Shown one piece after another: positions 7,929 through 16,159 of a stretch of DNA of 33,272 nt. The notes under the pieces were generated by a model. That model was not told the DNA's origin, searched no databases, and worked only from the letters and a program-made list of their open reading frames with translations. The first letter of the stretch is position 1. Every line of letters starts with the position of its first letter. The DNA is taken from the NCBI GenBank assembly GCA_029240815.1, contig JARDZO010000021.1, positions 1 to 33,272 of the forward strand. Direction: 5' to 3'. The position numbers and the translations under genes were made by a program. The DNA is from Brevibacillus sp. (GTDB lineage Bacteria > Bacillota > Bacilli > Brevibacillales > Brevibacillaceae).

Positions 7929-7959
7929 GCCATCTCGCTCGGGGCGAGGTGGCTTTTTT
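7929..7959 (+). terminator. Strong intrinsic terminator upstream of parE
   Basis: GCCATCTCGC (7929-7938) pairs with GCGAGGTGGC (7944-7953), 10 bp with one T-G pair, followed by six Ts. No plus-strand gene ends just before it, so its transcript is unexplained. Confidence 0.8.
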
Positions 7960-7979
7960 GCCCCATTTGTATGCCAGGA

Positions 7980-8009
7980 TTGAATACAATAGGAAGCATA
8001 CGGTACAAT
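7980..8009 (+). promoter_or_regulatory. Putative sigma-A promoter of the parE-parC operon
   Basis: TTGAAT (7980-7985), an 18-base spacer and TACAAT (8004-8009). A start near 8016 would give a leader of about 145 bases before the parE start. Confidence 0.55.
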
Positions 8010-8079
8010 AGCGATTAAGTGTTCGCTTTTTGGGCACACGAAAGGTAAACAAGGTACATGGCATGGTTTTGCCATCTTC

Positions 8080-8099
8080 TCAAGAAGAAATCTTCTTGA
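8080..8099. repeat. 9-bp perfect inverted repeat in the parE leader
   Basis: TCAAGAAGA and TCTTCTTGA flank two bases. As RNA this gives an 8-bp hairpin with a 4-base loop in the 5' leader, about 60 bases before the start codon; as DNA it could be a binding site. It is not followed by a U-tract, so it is not a terminator. Confidence 0.5.
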
Positions 8100-8161
8100 A
8101 AGAGCGCTTCAGGGAGTAGAGGCTTTTTAGGAAGTTGCTTAATGTAGAGGGGAGAACGCGA

Positions 8162-10135
8162 TTGAAGGAAACAGACACACTTCATACGTTGACGTATACC
8201 GAAGAAGATATTCAGGTCCTCGAGGGCTTGATCGCCGTGCGCAAACGGCCAGGAATGTACATAGGTTCTACGGGTAGCAGAGGTCTGCATCACCTCCTGT
8301 GGGAGATCGTGGACAATGCAAAAGACGAAGCGCTGGCAGGCGTGAATGATAGCATCATCGTTACACTGTACAAGGATGGCAGTGTGAGTGTAGAAGACCA
8401 CGGACGTGGAATTCCTACGGGGATGCACAAAACGGGTCGTCCCGTGCCCGAAGTTATTTTTACGACGCTACATGCTGGTGGTAAGTTCGGCGGCGGCGGG
8501 TACAAGAAAAGCGGTGGACTGCATGGTGTTGGCTCCAGCGTCGTTGTTGCCTTGTCCAAATGGCTGGAAGTCGAGATTCACCGTGAAGGGAAAATACATA
8601 AACAACGTTTTGCCTACGAGGTCGATGAAAAAGGAATCGAGCATGTCGGAAAACCTGTGACAGACCTCGAAATCATAGGAAACACCAGACGTACAGGGAC
8701 GACCGTCCGTTTTTTACCGGATGAAGCCGTATTTGGCAATGTACGCTTCGACTACGAGACGATTCGTGATCGCTTCCGTGAAACCGCCTTTTTGTTGAAA
8801 AAGCTCAAGATGGTCTTGATCGACGAACGCGGTTCTGAGAAAAAGCGCGAAGAATTTTACTTCGAGGACGGCTTGAAGTCGTATGTTGCCTATCTGAACG
8901 AAGGCAAGAACTCGCTCCACCCGATCGTTTATTTCGAAGGGGAAAAGGACAACGTCTACGTGGAGCTGGCTTTCCAGTACAACGATGGCTATGCAGAAAC
9001 CCTCGTTTCTTACGTCAACTCGATCGTGACTAGCGATGGTGGTACGCACGTTACCGGTTTCCGCAACGGTACGACTCGGATTTTTAATGAATTTGCCCGG
9101 AAAAAAGGGTATCTGAAAGATAAAGACCCGAATCTCACCGGAAACGATCTGCGTGAAGGCTTCCTCGGAGTCTTGTCCCTGCAAATGGCAGATGTCCAGT
9201 TTGAATCGCAAACGAAGGACAAGCTGGGGAACGAAGAAGCACGCGCGATCGTCGAGCAGATTGTATCCGAGAAGCTGGGCTTCTTCCTGGAAGAAAATCC
9301 GGAAATCGGCAAGCTGTTGATCGACAAGGCGTTGCGCTCTGCAGAAATTCGTGAAGAGCTGAGAAAGCAGAGAGAGGCGCTGCGCGGAGATAAGAAAGGC
9401 AAAACAGCCAAGAAGCGCAAGTCGATCTCGGAGAAATTCACTCCTCCGCAATACAAGGATTCCAAACGCAATGAACTGTTCCTCGTCGAGGGTGACTCTG
9501 CGGGTGGTTCCGCCAAGCAAGCGCGCAACTCCGAGTTTCAAGCGCTGTTCAGTCTGCGAGGGAAGCCGCTCAATACGGAAAAGGCAAAGCTCTCCGAGGT
9601 ATTGGCCAATGAAGAGTTCCGCACCATTCTGGAAGTGCTCGAAACGGATATCGGCGAAGAGTTCTCCATCGAAAATTGTGCGTTTGATAAAGTCATCATC
9701 ATGTCTGACGCGGACGTGGATGGCTCGCATATTCAAACCCTGCTCTTGACCTTCTTCTTCCGCTACATGCGTCCGATGATCGCAGCCGGACATTTGTACA
9801 TCGCTCAGCCTCCGCTTTATCAGGTGAGAAAACAGAGCAAAGGCGGCAAGCAGTCAGAAGGCGTTTATTGTTGGAGTGACTACGAGCTGGAGCAGGCATT
9901 AAAGCAAGCGGGCCGAGGGGCAGAGGTCCAGCGGTACAAAGGTTTGGGTGAAATGAACGCAGATCAGCTGTGGGAAACAACGATGAACCCAGAAACACGC
10001 AAGCTGATCAAAGTGCAGCTCGAAGACCTCGCTCATTCGGAAAAACTGGTCACCGTTTTGATGGGCGACAAAGTTCCTCCCCGTCGCGAGTGGATCGAAA
10101 GCCACGTCACCTTTGAGATGGGAGAGGATGAATAA
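8162..10135 (+). CDS. parE: DNA topoisomerase IV subunit B (ParE)
   Basis: A TTG start at 8162 is chosen because AGAGGGGA (8146-8153) lies 8 bases upstream and the family begins near there; an in-frame TTG at 8135 has no ribosome binding site. The 657 residues fit ParE. The GHKL ATPase region includes [17 protein letters not shown], the Mg-binding VDNAKDEA near 50 and [15 protein letters not shown]. The transducer-domain QTKDKLG supplies the lysine that contacts ATP. The TOPRIM domain has [13 protein letters not shown] near 443 and the metal site DADVDGSH near 516. With ParC it forms the A2B2 type II topoisomerase that decatenates daughter chromosomes. DNAKDEA and [19 protein letters not shown] place it with ParE rather than GyrB of Gram-positive bacteria. 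It lies two bases before parC. Confidence 0.95.
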   Translation: MKETDTLHTLTYTEEDIQVLEGLIAVRKRPGMYIGSTGSRGLHHLLWEIVDNAKDEALAGVNDSIIVTLYKDGSVSVEDHGRGIPTGMHKTGRPVPEVIFTTLHAGGKFGGGGYKKSGGLHGVGSSVVVALSKWLEVEIHREGKIHKQRFAYEVDEKGIEHVGKPVTDLEIIGNTRRTGTTVRFLPDEAVFGNVRFDYETIRDRFRETAFLLKKLKMVLIDERGSEKKREEFYFEDGLKSYVAYLNEGKNSLHPIVYFEGEKDNVYVELAFQYNDGYAETLVSYVNSIVTSDGGTHVTGFRNGTTRIFNEFARKKGYLKDKDPNLTGNDLREGFLGVLSLQMADVQFESQTKDKLGNEEARAIVEQIVSEKLGFFLEENPEIGKLLIDKALRSAEIREELRKQREALRGDKKGKTAKKRKSISEKFTPPQYKDSKRNELFLVEGDSAGGSAKQARNSEFQALFSLRGKPLNTEKAKLSEVLANEEFRTILEVLETDIGEEFSIENCAFDKVIIMSDADVDGSHIQTLLLTFFFRYMRPMIAAGHLYIAQPPLYQVRKQSKGGKQSEGVYCWSDYELEQALKQAGRGAEVQRYKGLGEMNADQLWETTMNPETRKLIKVQLEDLAHSEKLVTVLMGDKVPPRREWIESHVTFEMGEDE

Positions 10136-10137
10136 GC

Positions 10138-12681
10138 ATGCTGTCCAATCAAATTATCGAACAAAGCTTTGCTGAAATTATGGGCAAGCGCTTCGGCGAT
10201 TACGCCAATCTGGTCATCCTGTCCCGTGCCATTCCTGACGCGAGGGATGGACTCAAACCGGTGCAGCGCCGAATCCTGTATGCGATGTACGAGGAAGGCA
10301 ACACGAACGACAAGCCGTACCGGAAATCAGCAAAGACTGTCGGTTTCGTTATGGGTACGTACCATCCGCATGGCGACTCCGCGATTTATGAAACGATGGT
10401 GCGGATGGCGCAGTGGTGGAAAATGCGTCACGTCCTGATCCAGGGTCACGGAAACTTCGGTAGTCTGGATGCGGACCCGCCTGCAGCGATGCGCTACACG
10501 GAGTCTCGGTTGTCAGCTTTAGCAAATGAAATGACGCGCGATATCGAAAAAGATACCGTTACGTTCATCCCTAACTACGACAACTCGGCGCAGCAACCTG
10601 CCGTATTGCCTTCACGATTTCCCAACCTGTTAGTGAATGGGGCGTCAGGCATTGCGGTAGGTTTTGCGACGGATATTCCGACCCACAACCTGGCGGAAAT
10701 CATCGACGCGGCAGTGGCGCAGATGAAAAAGCCTGCCATTACCCTCGATGAACTGATGGAGTACGTGAAAGGCCCGGATTTTCCAACAGGTGCGATCGTT
10801 CAAGGTGTTTCGGGCATTAAAAAAGCGTTTGAAACAGGACGTGGACAGTTCATTATCCGTGCCAAAACGCACGTAGAAGAGGCAAAGGGCGGCAAGCTCA
10901 AGAAGATCGTTGTCTCCGAAATCCCTCACGAAGTCGTCAAATCCAAGCTGGTAGCGCAGATTGATGAGCTTGTGATGGAAAGGAAGATCGAGGGAGCACT
11001 CGCAGTCCGTGACGAAACAGGACGCAAAGAAGCGGAATTAAAAAAGGTCCGAATCGTCATCGATCTTCGCAAGGAAGCGGATGAACAGGCGATCCTCAAC
11101 TACCTGTACAAAAATACTGATCTGCAAATCTATTACAACTACAACATGAACGTGATCCACGAGGGAACGATCAAGCAGATGGGGCTCAAAGCTCTGCTGG
11201 GTGCTTACATCGATCACCAGAAAGAAGTGGTCACCCGTCGTTGCCAATACGATCTTGATAAAAAACAGCACCGGGAGCATATCGTTCAAGGTCTGATCCA
11301 GGCGAAATCCATCTTGAGAGAAATCGTTGATACGATCATGGATTCCGAGGACCGTGCTGATGCTAAGCGCAACATCATGGAAAAGTACGGGTTCACCGAT
11401 TTGCAGGCGGATGCGATCTTATCCATTCAGCTTGCATCCCTGACCCGATTGGATATCGTCAAACTGGAAAAGGAATTGGCGACCTTGGCAAAAGAAATCG
11501 AGGAGCTCCAATCCATCCTCGCCAGTGAGAAAAAACTGATTCAGGTCATCACAGGCGAACTAAACGAGATCAAGAAAAAGTACTCGGAACCGCGCCTGAC
11601 AGAAATTCAGGGTGAGATCGAGGAAATCAAGATCGATATCGCGATGCAGATCAATGCTGAGGATTGCATCGTGACGCTCACAAACGAGGGGTACATCAAA
11701 CGGACCAGCCCGCGTTCGTTCAAATCGGTGGGCGGTACTTTGGAGACGTGCGGGGTAAAAGAAGGTGACAGGGTGCGACACTTCGTGGAAACGAATACGT
11801 CCCATACCGCTCTATTCTTTACCCAGGACGGTAAATATTTTGCGACGTTGGTCAATTCCTTCCCGGATGACAAATGGAAGGATATCGGTTCTGCCATCGT
11901 CAATGTGATTCCGCTCGAGAAGCAGCAGAAGATCGTCGGCTTTACCATCGTCGAGAGCTTCAAGCAGCCTCAGTACGTGTTTCACGTCAGTCGCCTCGGC
12001 TTGATTAAAAAGACAGCGTTGTCCGAATACGAGACCAATCGTTCCGGTGCTCTAGTGGCGGCCAAGCTGAAATCGGAGGACGATGAGTTTGTCACAGCCT
12101 TTGTCGTCGATGAGGAAGGTGGCATCTTGGGAGCGACTCGCGACGGTATGGGAATACGCTTCCAAAGAAGTGAGGTCAGTCCAACGGGTCGGGCGTCCAG
12201 CGGGGTGAAAGCGATCGCCCTGTCTTCTGGCGATGAGGTCATCATGATGATGCCAGTGGGCTCAAAAGACACTCGCGCCTTCAGCTTGTTAACGACTGAG
12301 GGTGTGGTGAAACGAACGGCCATATCGGACATTCCTCTTCAGGGTCGGGCAGGAAAAGGGGTTCAGCTGATCCGGAAACGCAAAAACAACCCGCATCAAC
12401 TGATCGCTCTGAGCATGGAGGAAACGATGTACGCGTGGACGACGCAAAATGAATGGAGCCTGGTTTCGACAGATCAGGTGATTGTCAACGAGCAGGGGGG
12501 CATCGGCCGATCCGTAGTAGAGGGTGGAGCCAAAGCAGTTGCCTTTGAAACAGTATTGCCGACAGAAGAAACAAAAGAAGAGCATGGAAAAGGCTCCGGT
12601 GAAGGTTCATCCTCCCCACAACGAACGCTAGAGAATCCATTCAATCTGTTTGATGGAAATTCTGGTGAGAAGAAGGAGTGA
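10138..12681 (+). CDS. parC: DNA topoisomerase IV subunit A (ParC)
   Basis: 847 residues; the ATG lies 2 bases after the parE stop, with GGAGAGG inside the end of parE as ribosome binding site. The breakage-reunion domain has the winged-helix region [10 protein letters not shown] (Ser81, Glu85) and the catalytic tyrosine Tyr120 in [11 protein letters not shown]. The coiled-coil tower and primary dimer interface follow at about 370-480, then the C-terminal beta-pinwheel with repeated blades. The last ~40 residues (after [10 protein letters not shown]) form a polar, Gly/Ser/Glu-rich tail, and the whole protein is somewhat longer than the ~805 residues usual in Bacillus. Ser81 and Glu85, the usual positions of quinolone-resistance changes, are wild type. 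Confidence 0.95.
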   Translation: MLSNQIIEQSFAEIMGKRFGDYANLVILSRAIPDARDGLKPVQRRILYAMYEEGNTNDKPYRKSAKTVGFVMGTYHPHGDSAIYETMVRMAQWWKMRHVLIQGHGNFGSLDADPPAAMRYTESRLSALANEMTRDIEKDTVTFIPNYDNSAQQPAVLPSRFPNLLVNGASGIAVGFATDIPTHNLAEIIDAAVAQMKKPAITLDELMEYVKGPDFPTGAIVQGVSGIKKAFETGRGQFIIRAKTHVEEAKGGKLKKIVVSEIPHEVVKSKLVAQIDELVMERKIEGALAVRDETGRKEAELKKVRIVIDLRKEADEQAILNYLYKNTDLQIYYNYNMNVIHEGTIKQMGLKALLGAYIDHQKEVVTRRCQYDLDKKQHREHIVQGLIQAKSILREIVDTIMDSEDRADAKRNIMEKYGFTDLQADAILSIQLASLTRLDIVKLEKELATLAKEIEELQSILASEKKLIQVITGELNEIKKKYSEPRLTEIQGEIEEIKIDIAMQINAEDCIVTLTNEGYIKRTSPRSFKSVGGTLETCGVKEGDRVRHFVETNTSHTALFFTQDGKYFATLVNSFPDDKWKDIGSAIVNVIPLEKQQKIVGFTIVESFKQPQYVFHVSRLGLIKKTALSEYETNRSGALVAAKLKSEDDEFVTAFVVDEEGGILGATRDGMGIRFQRSEVSPTGRASSGVKAIALSSGDEVIMMMPVGSKDTRAFSLLTTEGVVKRTAISDIPLQGRAGKGVQLIRKRKNNPHQLIALSMEETMYAWTTQNEWSLVSTDQVIVNEQGGIGRSVVEGGAKAVAFETVLPTEETKEEHGKGSGEGSSSPQRTLENPFNLFDGNSGEKKE

Positions 12682-12688
12682 TACCCAG

Positions 12689-13015
12689 ATGTCCCGAGCA
12701 TTTGAAGCATTCACATCACCTTTGAGCTGGCAGCAAATATCTTTGCTGCTGGATACGGTCCAATATTTCGAAGACGCCCCAAAATGGCTTTCCATCCCGA
12801 ATGAACAGGGAGCCAGTGTTGCTGTTCCCATGACATCCGAGACCTTGCGAGCCATGCTGGGTTGTGTCACCGAAGAAGATGCCTTTTCCCGAGTGCGGTT
12901 TTCTCTCGACTGGGAGGACGGATCGGAAGAAGGCAGTGGCGTACTCGCAGTGGGATTGCCAAATGGTGAGACCGTTCGACAATTGACTGTCCTGTCCCAG
13001 TTTTCACCTGTCTGA
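12689..13015 (+). CDS. Unrecognised 108-residue protein in the topoisomerase IV operon
   Basis: ATG at 12689 lies 10 bases after AAGGAG (12673-12678), which overlaps the end of parC; the longer open frame from 12650 has no ribosome binding site of its own. No known family was recognised. The protein is acidic and probably cytosolic, with no signal peptide or membrane helix. 'FTSPLSWQQISLLLDTVQYF' looks helical, and the C-terminal half (FSRVRFSLDWEDGSEEGSGVLAVGLPNGETVRQLTVLSQF) has alternating hydrophobic residues suggesting a small beta sheet. It lies 7 bases from parC and before a terminator, so it is co-transcribed with topoisomerase IV. Confidence 0.7.
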   Translation: MSRAFEAFTSPLSWQQISLLLDTVQYFEDAPKWLSIPNEQGASVAVPMTSETLRAMLGCVTEEDAFSRVRFSLDWEDGSEEGSGVLAVGLPNGETVRQLTVLSQFSPV

Positions 13016-13027
13016 TTACGTACCCAG

Positions 13028-13060
13028 CAGCCTTGGTTTGCATAAAACCAAGGCTGTTTT
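13028..13060 (+). terminator. Terminator of the parE-parC operon
   Basis: CAGCCTTGGTTT (13028-13039) pairs with AAACCAAGGCTG (13045-13056), a perfect 12-bp stem with a 5-base loop, followed by TTTT. Confidence 0.85.
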
Positions 13061-13083
13061 CTATGCGGAAAGACGTTCTTGGC

Positions 13084-13112
13084 TGGTAAAGCGAGGGACA
13101 GGGGCGTACAAT
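13084..13112 (+). promoter_or_regulatory. Weak putative promoter of the phosphoesterase gene
   Basis: TACAAT at 13107-13112 is a good -10. The -35 position (TGGTAA, 13084-13089, 17-base spacer) matches poorly. Confidence 0.3.
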
Positions 13113-13145
13113 AAAAAGACTAGCAAGAGAAAGAAGGTTCACAAT

Positions 13146-13820
13146 ATGGAGCGTATTTTGGTGATCAGCGATATTCACGGCGAGCTGGATAAGTGGGAAT
13201 CGTTGATGGAGAAAGTAAATTACAATCCCGATAAAGACCAATTGATTCTCTTGGGAGACTACGTAGATCGCGGCCCTGCTTCCAGAGGGGTTTTGGAAAA
13301 AGTAATGGAGTTGCATGCGAAAGGTGCTATTGTCTTGATGGGAAATCACGATCATATGATGATCAAATCATTTGAGCAGGACCCAGTGTTTATCGAACGT
13401 TGGTTCCGAAATGGCGCGCAAAAAACATTGATCAGCTATGGTCATGTGGCAGGAGAACAGGAAGTCGGTCCTGAGTCGTTGGAGTTGACTCCAGTGCTGG
13501 AGCAGCACCTCGCCTTTTTGAGCGATTTGGATTGCTATTATGAGACGGATGAATACATATTTGTTCATGGTGGTGTCCACCCGACGACTCCGTTGCCGGA
13601 GACAGACCCGTACACGCTAATGTGGATTCGTGACGAGTTTCATAAAAGGTACAAAGGGGAAAAGACCGTCGTTTTCGGCCATACCCCAACAGAAAATTTC
13701 CACGGCAAGAATGACGTCTACTTCGGCGAGAACAATATCATCGGGATCGATGGTGGCGCCGTCTTTGGTGGTCAACTGAACTGTCTGGAATTGCCTAGCA
13801 AAAAAGTTTATTCAGTATGA
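13146..13820 (+). CDS. Calcineurin-like metallophosphoesterase (PrpE/PP1-type bacterial phosphatase)
   Basis: 224 residues. ATG 13146 follows AGAAAGAAGG and starts directly with the first metal motif; the frame is open further upstream, but that part overlaps the terminator and promoter. The motifs of a di-metal phosphoesterase are complete: DIHG (Asp9, His11), GDYVDRG (Asp38, Asp41), GNHD (Asn67, His68), FVHGG near residue 140 and FGHTP near 179. The GDxVDRG plus GNHD arrangement and size match bacterial Ser/Thr/Tyr phosphatases of the PrpA/PrpB/PrpE type or the related dinucleoside tetraphosphatases. The natural substrate cannot be told from sequence. It is soluble and cytosolic, and appears to be a single-gene unit. 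Confidence 0.88.
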   Translation: MERILVISDIHGELDKWESLMEKVNYNPDKDQLILLGDYVDRGPASRGVLEKVMELHAKGAIVLMGNHDHMMIKSFEQDPVFIERWFRNGAQKTLISYGHVAGEQEVGPESLELTPVLEQHLAFLSDLDCYYETDEYIFVHGGVHPTTPLPETDPYTLMWIRDEFHKRYKGEKTVVFGHTPTENFHGKNDVYFGENNIIGIDGGAVFGGQLNCLELPSKKVYSV

Positions 13821-13839
13821 TGGGTAGCGCTGTTTTCCA

Positions 13840-13900
13840 ACTCTCTGTTCCTTTCGATTGCTAGATTGTATCGGAACTGGGAGTGGAAAGCAGGTTTTTT
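13840..13900 (+). terminator. Possible terminator after the phosphoesterase gene
   Basis: ACTCTCTGTTCC (13840-13851) pairs imperfectly with GGAACTGGGAGT (13873-13884) across a 21-base loop, and a TTTTTT run follows at 13895. The gap between stem and T-run makes it uncertain. Confidence 0.35.
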
Positions 13901-13928
13901 CATATCTACAATCATGCGCATTTCCTTG

Positions 13929-14897
13929 TCATATCCACCACATGTCCCCGATCGGCTCACGAATCAATACTTGCTGTAGATTCTGCACGGCCCTCCCAAA
14001 GCCCTCTTCCATTGACATCAGTCCGTCCTCGTGCTCAATGCTGACGACGTCGTCATATCCGACCAGACGCAGAGCACTCATAATATCTGCCCATGTCTTG
14101 AGATCATGACCGTAGCCTACTGTTCGGAATTGCCAGGCTCGCTCCAACATATTCGAATAAGGCTGCATATCGGTTAGACCATGCATCGAGATGTTCGAAG
14201 GATCGATTGCCGTGTCTTTGGCGTGGAAGTGATGGATCGCTTTTTCACGTCCCAAGATACGAATCGCTTGCACCGGATCGATGCCTTGCCACCATAAATG
14301 ACTGGGATCCAGATTGGCACCGATCACTTCTCCAGCTCGCTCCCGCAATCGTAGGAGCGTACCTGGAGTATGGACAGAAAAACCACCGTGAAGCTCCAGG
14401 CCAATTTTGATCTGGCGCGTCTGTGCCTCCCGTCCCAATTCGGTCCAATACGGGTAGATCTTCTCCTTCCATTGCCAGTCTAGCAGTTCTTGGTAATCAT
14501 TGGGCCATGGTGCAACCGGCCAGTTTGGGTATCGAGCTTCGTCAGAATCGCCTGGGCAACCAGAAAAGGTGTTGACGATCGGCACCTCTAGTCGTTCTGC
14601 TAAGGCTATCGTTTTTTGCAAGAGTGAATGAGCCTCTTGAGCGATTGCCTTTTGCGGATGAAGGGGGTTACCGTGGCAGCTCAGAGCGCTGATGCGTAAA
14701 CCACGTGATTGAATCGTCTGAAGAAAACGCTGACGTTTTGTTCCACTCTCCAACAATTCATCCAGGGGACAGTGCGAGTTTCCGGGATAACCGCCAGTCC
14801 CCAACTCTACAGCATTCAAGCCATGGGCAGCGACAAGATCCAGCATATCTTCGAGCGACTTCTGGGCAAAGAGGACCGTAAAAACTCCTAACTGCAT
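13929..14897 (-). CDS. Xylose-isomerase-like TIM-barrel sugar (phosphate) isomerase/epimerase
   Basis: 322 residues from the ATG at 14897 (minus), which has GGAGGTGC just upstream; the longer open frame adds 22 residues through the promoter region and is rejected. The AP-endonuclease-2/xylose-isomerase-like barrel is recognisable from the four metal ligands at strand ends: Glu168 in LELHGG, Asp197 in NLDPSH, His225 in HFHAKD and Glu288 in VSIEHED. Such enzymes isomerise or epimerise sugars, keto-sugars or inosose derivatives using one or two divalent metals. The gene diverges from a LacI-type regulator and its promoter carries the same palindrome, so it belongs to the carbohydrate module that includes an ABC importer and a Gfo/Idh dehydrogenase. 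The exact substrate is unknown. Confidence 0.85.
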   Translation of the reverse strand: MQLGVFTVLFAQKSLEDMLDLVAAHGLNAVELGTGGYPGNSHCPLDELLESGTKRQRFLQTIQSRGLRISALSCHGNPLHPQKAIAQEAHSLLQKTIALAERLEVPIVNTFSGCPGDSDEARYPNWPVAPWPNDYQELLDWQWKEKIYPYWTELGREAQTRQIKIGLELHGGFSVHTPGTLLRLRERAGEVIGANLDPSHLWWQGIDPVQAIRILGREKAIHHFHAKDTAIDPSNISMHGLTDMQPYSNMLERAWQFRTVGYGHDLKTWADIMSALRLVGYDDVVSIEHEDGLMSMEEGFGRAVQNLQQVLIREPIGDMWWI

Positions 14898-14920
14898 AGA
14901 GCACCTCCACATTTTGAAAA

Positions 14921-14934
14921 TGAAATCGATTACA
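14921..14934. promoter_or_regulatory. LacI-type operator / cre-like box of the isomerase promoter
   Basis: TGAAATCGATTACA fits the cre consensus TGWAANCGNTNWCA and differs by one base from the palindrome at 15032-15045. It begins 6 bases downstream of the minus-strand -10, a position that would block initiation. Confidence 0.7.
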
Positions 14935-14940
14935 TGAATC

Positions 14941-14970
14941 ATAGTAGAGTAAAAGAATCGCAATCGTCAA
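14941..14970 (-). promoter_or_regulatory. Putative sigma-A promoter of the isomerase gene
   Basis: Read on the minus strand: TTGACG (14970-14965), an 18-base spacer and TACTAT (14946-14941), followed within 6 bases by the operator. Confidence 0.55.
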
Positions 14971-14996
14971 TATGGTTGGAATATTCAAAATTTATA

Positions 14997-15026
14997 TTGA
15001 CACATGGGTATTGACTCCGCTACATT
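14997..15026 (+). promoter_or_regulatory. Putative sigma-A promoter of the lacI-type regulator and importer operon
   Basis: Perfect -35 TTGACA (14997-15002), an 18-base spacer and TACATT (15021-15026). The operator starts 5 bases after the -10, mirroring the divergent promoter. Confidence 0.6.
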
Positions 15027-15030
15027 ATCC

Positions 15031-15046
15031 TTGTAATCGATTACAA
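15031..15046. promoter_or_regulatory. Perfect 16-base palindromic operator / cre-like box
   Basis: TTGTAATCGATTACAA is fully palindromic with a central CG, typical of LacI-family operators. The core also fits the CcpA cre consensus. It overlaps the expected transcription start of the regulator gene, pointing to autorepression, catabolite repression, or both. Confidence 0.75.
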
Positions 15047-15068
15047 ATTGAAGGGAAAACCAAGACAC

Positions 15069-16061
15069 ATGGCAACCATCCAAGAAGTGGCAAAGGAAGC
15101 GGGCGTCTCTGTTGCTACCGTTTCCCGCGTATTAAATCATCATGCATCCGTTTCAGCGAAAACGAGAGCCAAAGTAGAGGACGTCATCGAAAGACTGCAA
15201 TACAACCCCAACATGCTCGGGCGAAATCTCCGCTGTGCGGAAAGCCGGATGCTGCTCGTCCTCGTCCCCAGTATCTCCAACCCGTTTTACTCCAAAATCG
15301 TGCAAGGAATTGAAGACATCGCACGACGCAATCATTACAACACTCTCCTATGCACGACCGATTCTGATGTGGAGCGAGAAAACGTTTATTTGGATCTTTT
15401 GCGCAATCGCATGGCAGATGGAGTCATTTCGATGGATCCCGCTGTAGATTTGGCTAGCATTCGGCAGCTGGGAGATGAGTATCCCGTCATACAATGCTGC
15501 GAATACAGCGAGACGGGGCAAACACCTTATGTCTCCATCGACAACCAGACAGCGGCATATAAAGCAGTCAAGCATCTACTGATGATGGGTCATAAAAAAG
15601 TGGCCATTATCAATTCCGATGAGCGGTTCCTATACGCGAGACTTCGCAAGGAAGGCTATTTGCGAGCACTGAAAGAGTTTGATATCTCGGTGGAGCAGCG
15701 CTACATCATTCATACCGATTTGCATTTCGAAAGCGGACATCGCGCAATGAAGACCTTGTTGGCGCTGGAAGATCGACCGACAGCCGTATTCGCGGTCTCG
15801 GACACGCTGGCCATTGGCGCATTGCGAAGCATCAAAGAAGCAGAGCTGAAGGTCCCCGATGACATGGCGGTAGTCGGCTTTGATAACATTCCGTTCGCCA
15901 GTATGATGAATCCCAGCTTGACGACAGTCGCGCAGCCCATGTATGAGATGGGATGTGAGGCAGCTCGGATGCTGATCAAGCGGATAGCAGCACCACAAGA
16001 TCGGGTGGAGAGCATCGTCATGGACTACGAGTTGATCATCCGTGAATCGACGATGGGATAG
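15069..16061 (+). CDS. LacI family transcriptional regulator
   Basis: 330 residues from ATG 15069 (MATIQEVAKEAGVS, the standard LacI start); a TTG at 15048 in the same frame would add 7 residues but lies within the likely ribosome binding region. The N-terminal helix-turn-helix is IQEVAKEAGVSVATVSRVLN with the hinge helix following (NPNMLGRNLR). The periplasmic-binding-protein-like effector domain spans about 60-330 (LVLVPSISNPFYSKIVQGIE, SDTLAIGALRSIKEAELKVPDDMAVVGFDNIPFASMMNPSLTTV). It should bind the central-CG palindromes at 14921 and 15031 and release them when a sugar ligand is present. It is the first gene of the importer operon, so it is probably autoregulated. Confidence 0.93.
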   Translation: MATIQEVAKEAGVSVATVSRVLNHHASVSAKTRAKVEDVIERLQYNPNMLGRNLRCAESRMLLVLVPSISNPFYSKIVQGIEDIARRNHYNTLLCTTDSDVERENVYLDLLRNRMADGVISMDPAVDLASIRQLGDEYPVIQCCEYSETGQTPYVSIDNQTAAYKAVKHLLMMGHKKVAIINSDERFLYARLRKEGYLRALKEFDISVEQRYIIHTDLHFESGHRAMKTLLALEDRPTAVFAVSDTLAIGALRSIKEAELKVPDDMAVVGFDNIPFASMMNPSLTTVAQPMYEMGCEAARMLIKRIAAPQDRVESIVMDYELIIRESTMG

Positions 16062-16088
16062 CATCGTTTATTGCCAAAGAGGGTGTCT

Positions 16089-16129
16089 CCCGGGTTTCTT
16101 GCAATCGCTTGCAAAATGAGTGACCCGGG
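16089..16129. promoter_or_regulatory. Third operator-like palindrome inside a longer inverted repeat
   Basis: TTGCAATCGCTTGCAA (16099-16114) resembles the operator at 15031, with three changes that keep the arms symmetric. It is enclosed by CCCGGGT (16089-16095) and ACCCGGG (16123-16129), which could form a 7-bp stem. It lies between the regulator stop and the binding-protein gene. There is no T-tract after it, so it is not an obvious terminator. Confidence 0.5.
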
Positions 16130-16159
16130 TTATCTATGTAAACAAAAGGGGGAGCATGC

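Larger units (their letters stand above)
7779..8161. other. 383-base intergenic region before parE
   Basis: There is no convincing gene here. From left to right it holds the upstream region of the YflT-like gene, an imperfect 16-base palindrome at 7827-7842, a promoter-like element (7872-7901), a strong terminator (7929-7959), a second promoter (7980-8009) and a parE leader with a 9-bp inverted repeat (8080-8099). A 34-codon ATG frame starting near 7907 lacks a ribosome binding site and is not called. Confidence 0.6.

Noticed and set aside
8714..9793. A 359-codon open frame on the minus strand opposite parE
   Set aside because: It lies entirely inside the clearly coding parE gene, has no ribosome binding site or recognisable domain, and reflects codon bias of the opposite strand.
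14898..14963. 22-residue N-terminal extension of the TIM-barrel enzyme
   Set aside because: It runs through the operator and the -10 box, and the ATG at 14897 has a strong GGAGGTGC site and matches the family start.
16089..16129. Reading the inverted repeat before the binding-protein gene as a terminator
   Set aside because: No T-tract follows the right arm, and the loop carries an operator-like palindrome.
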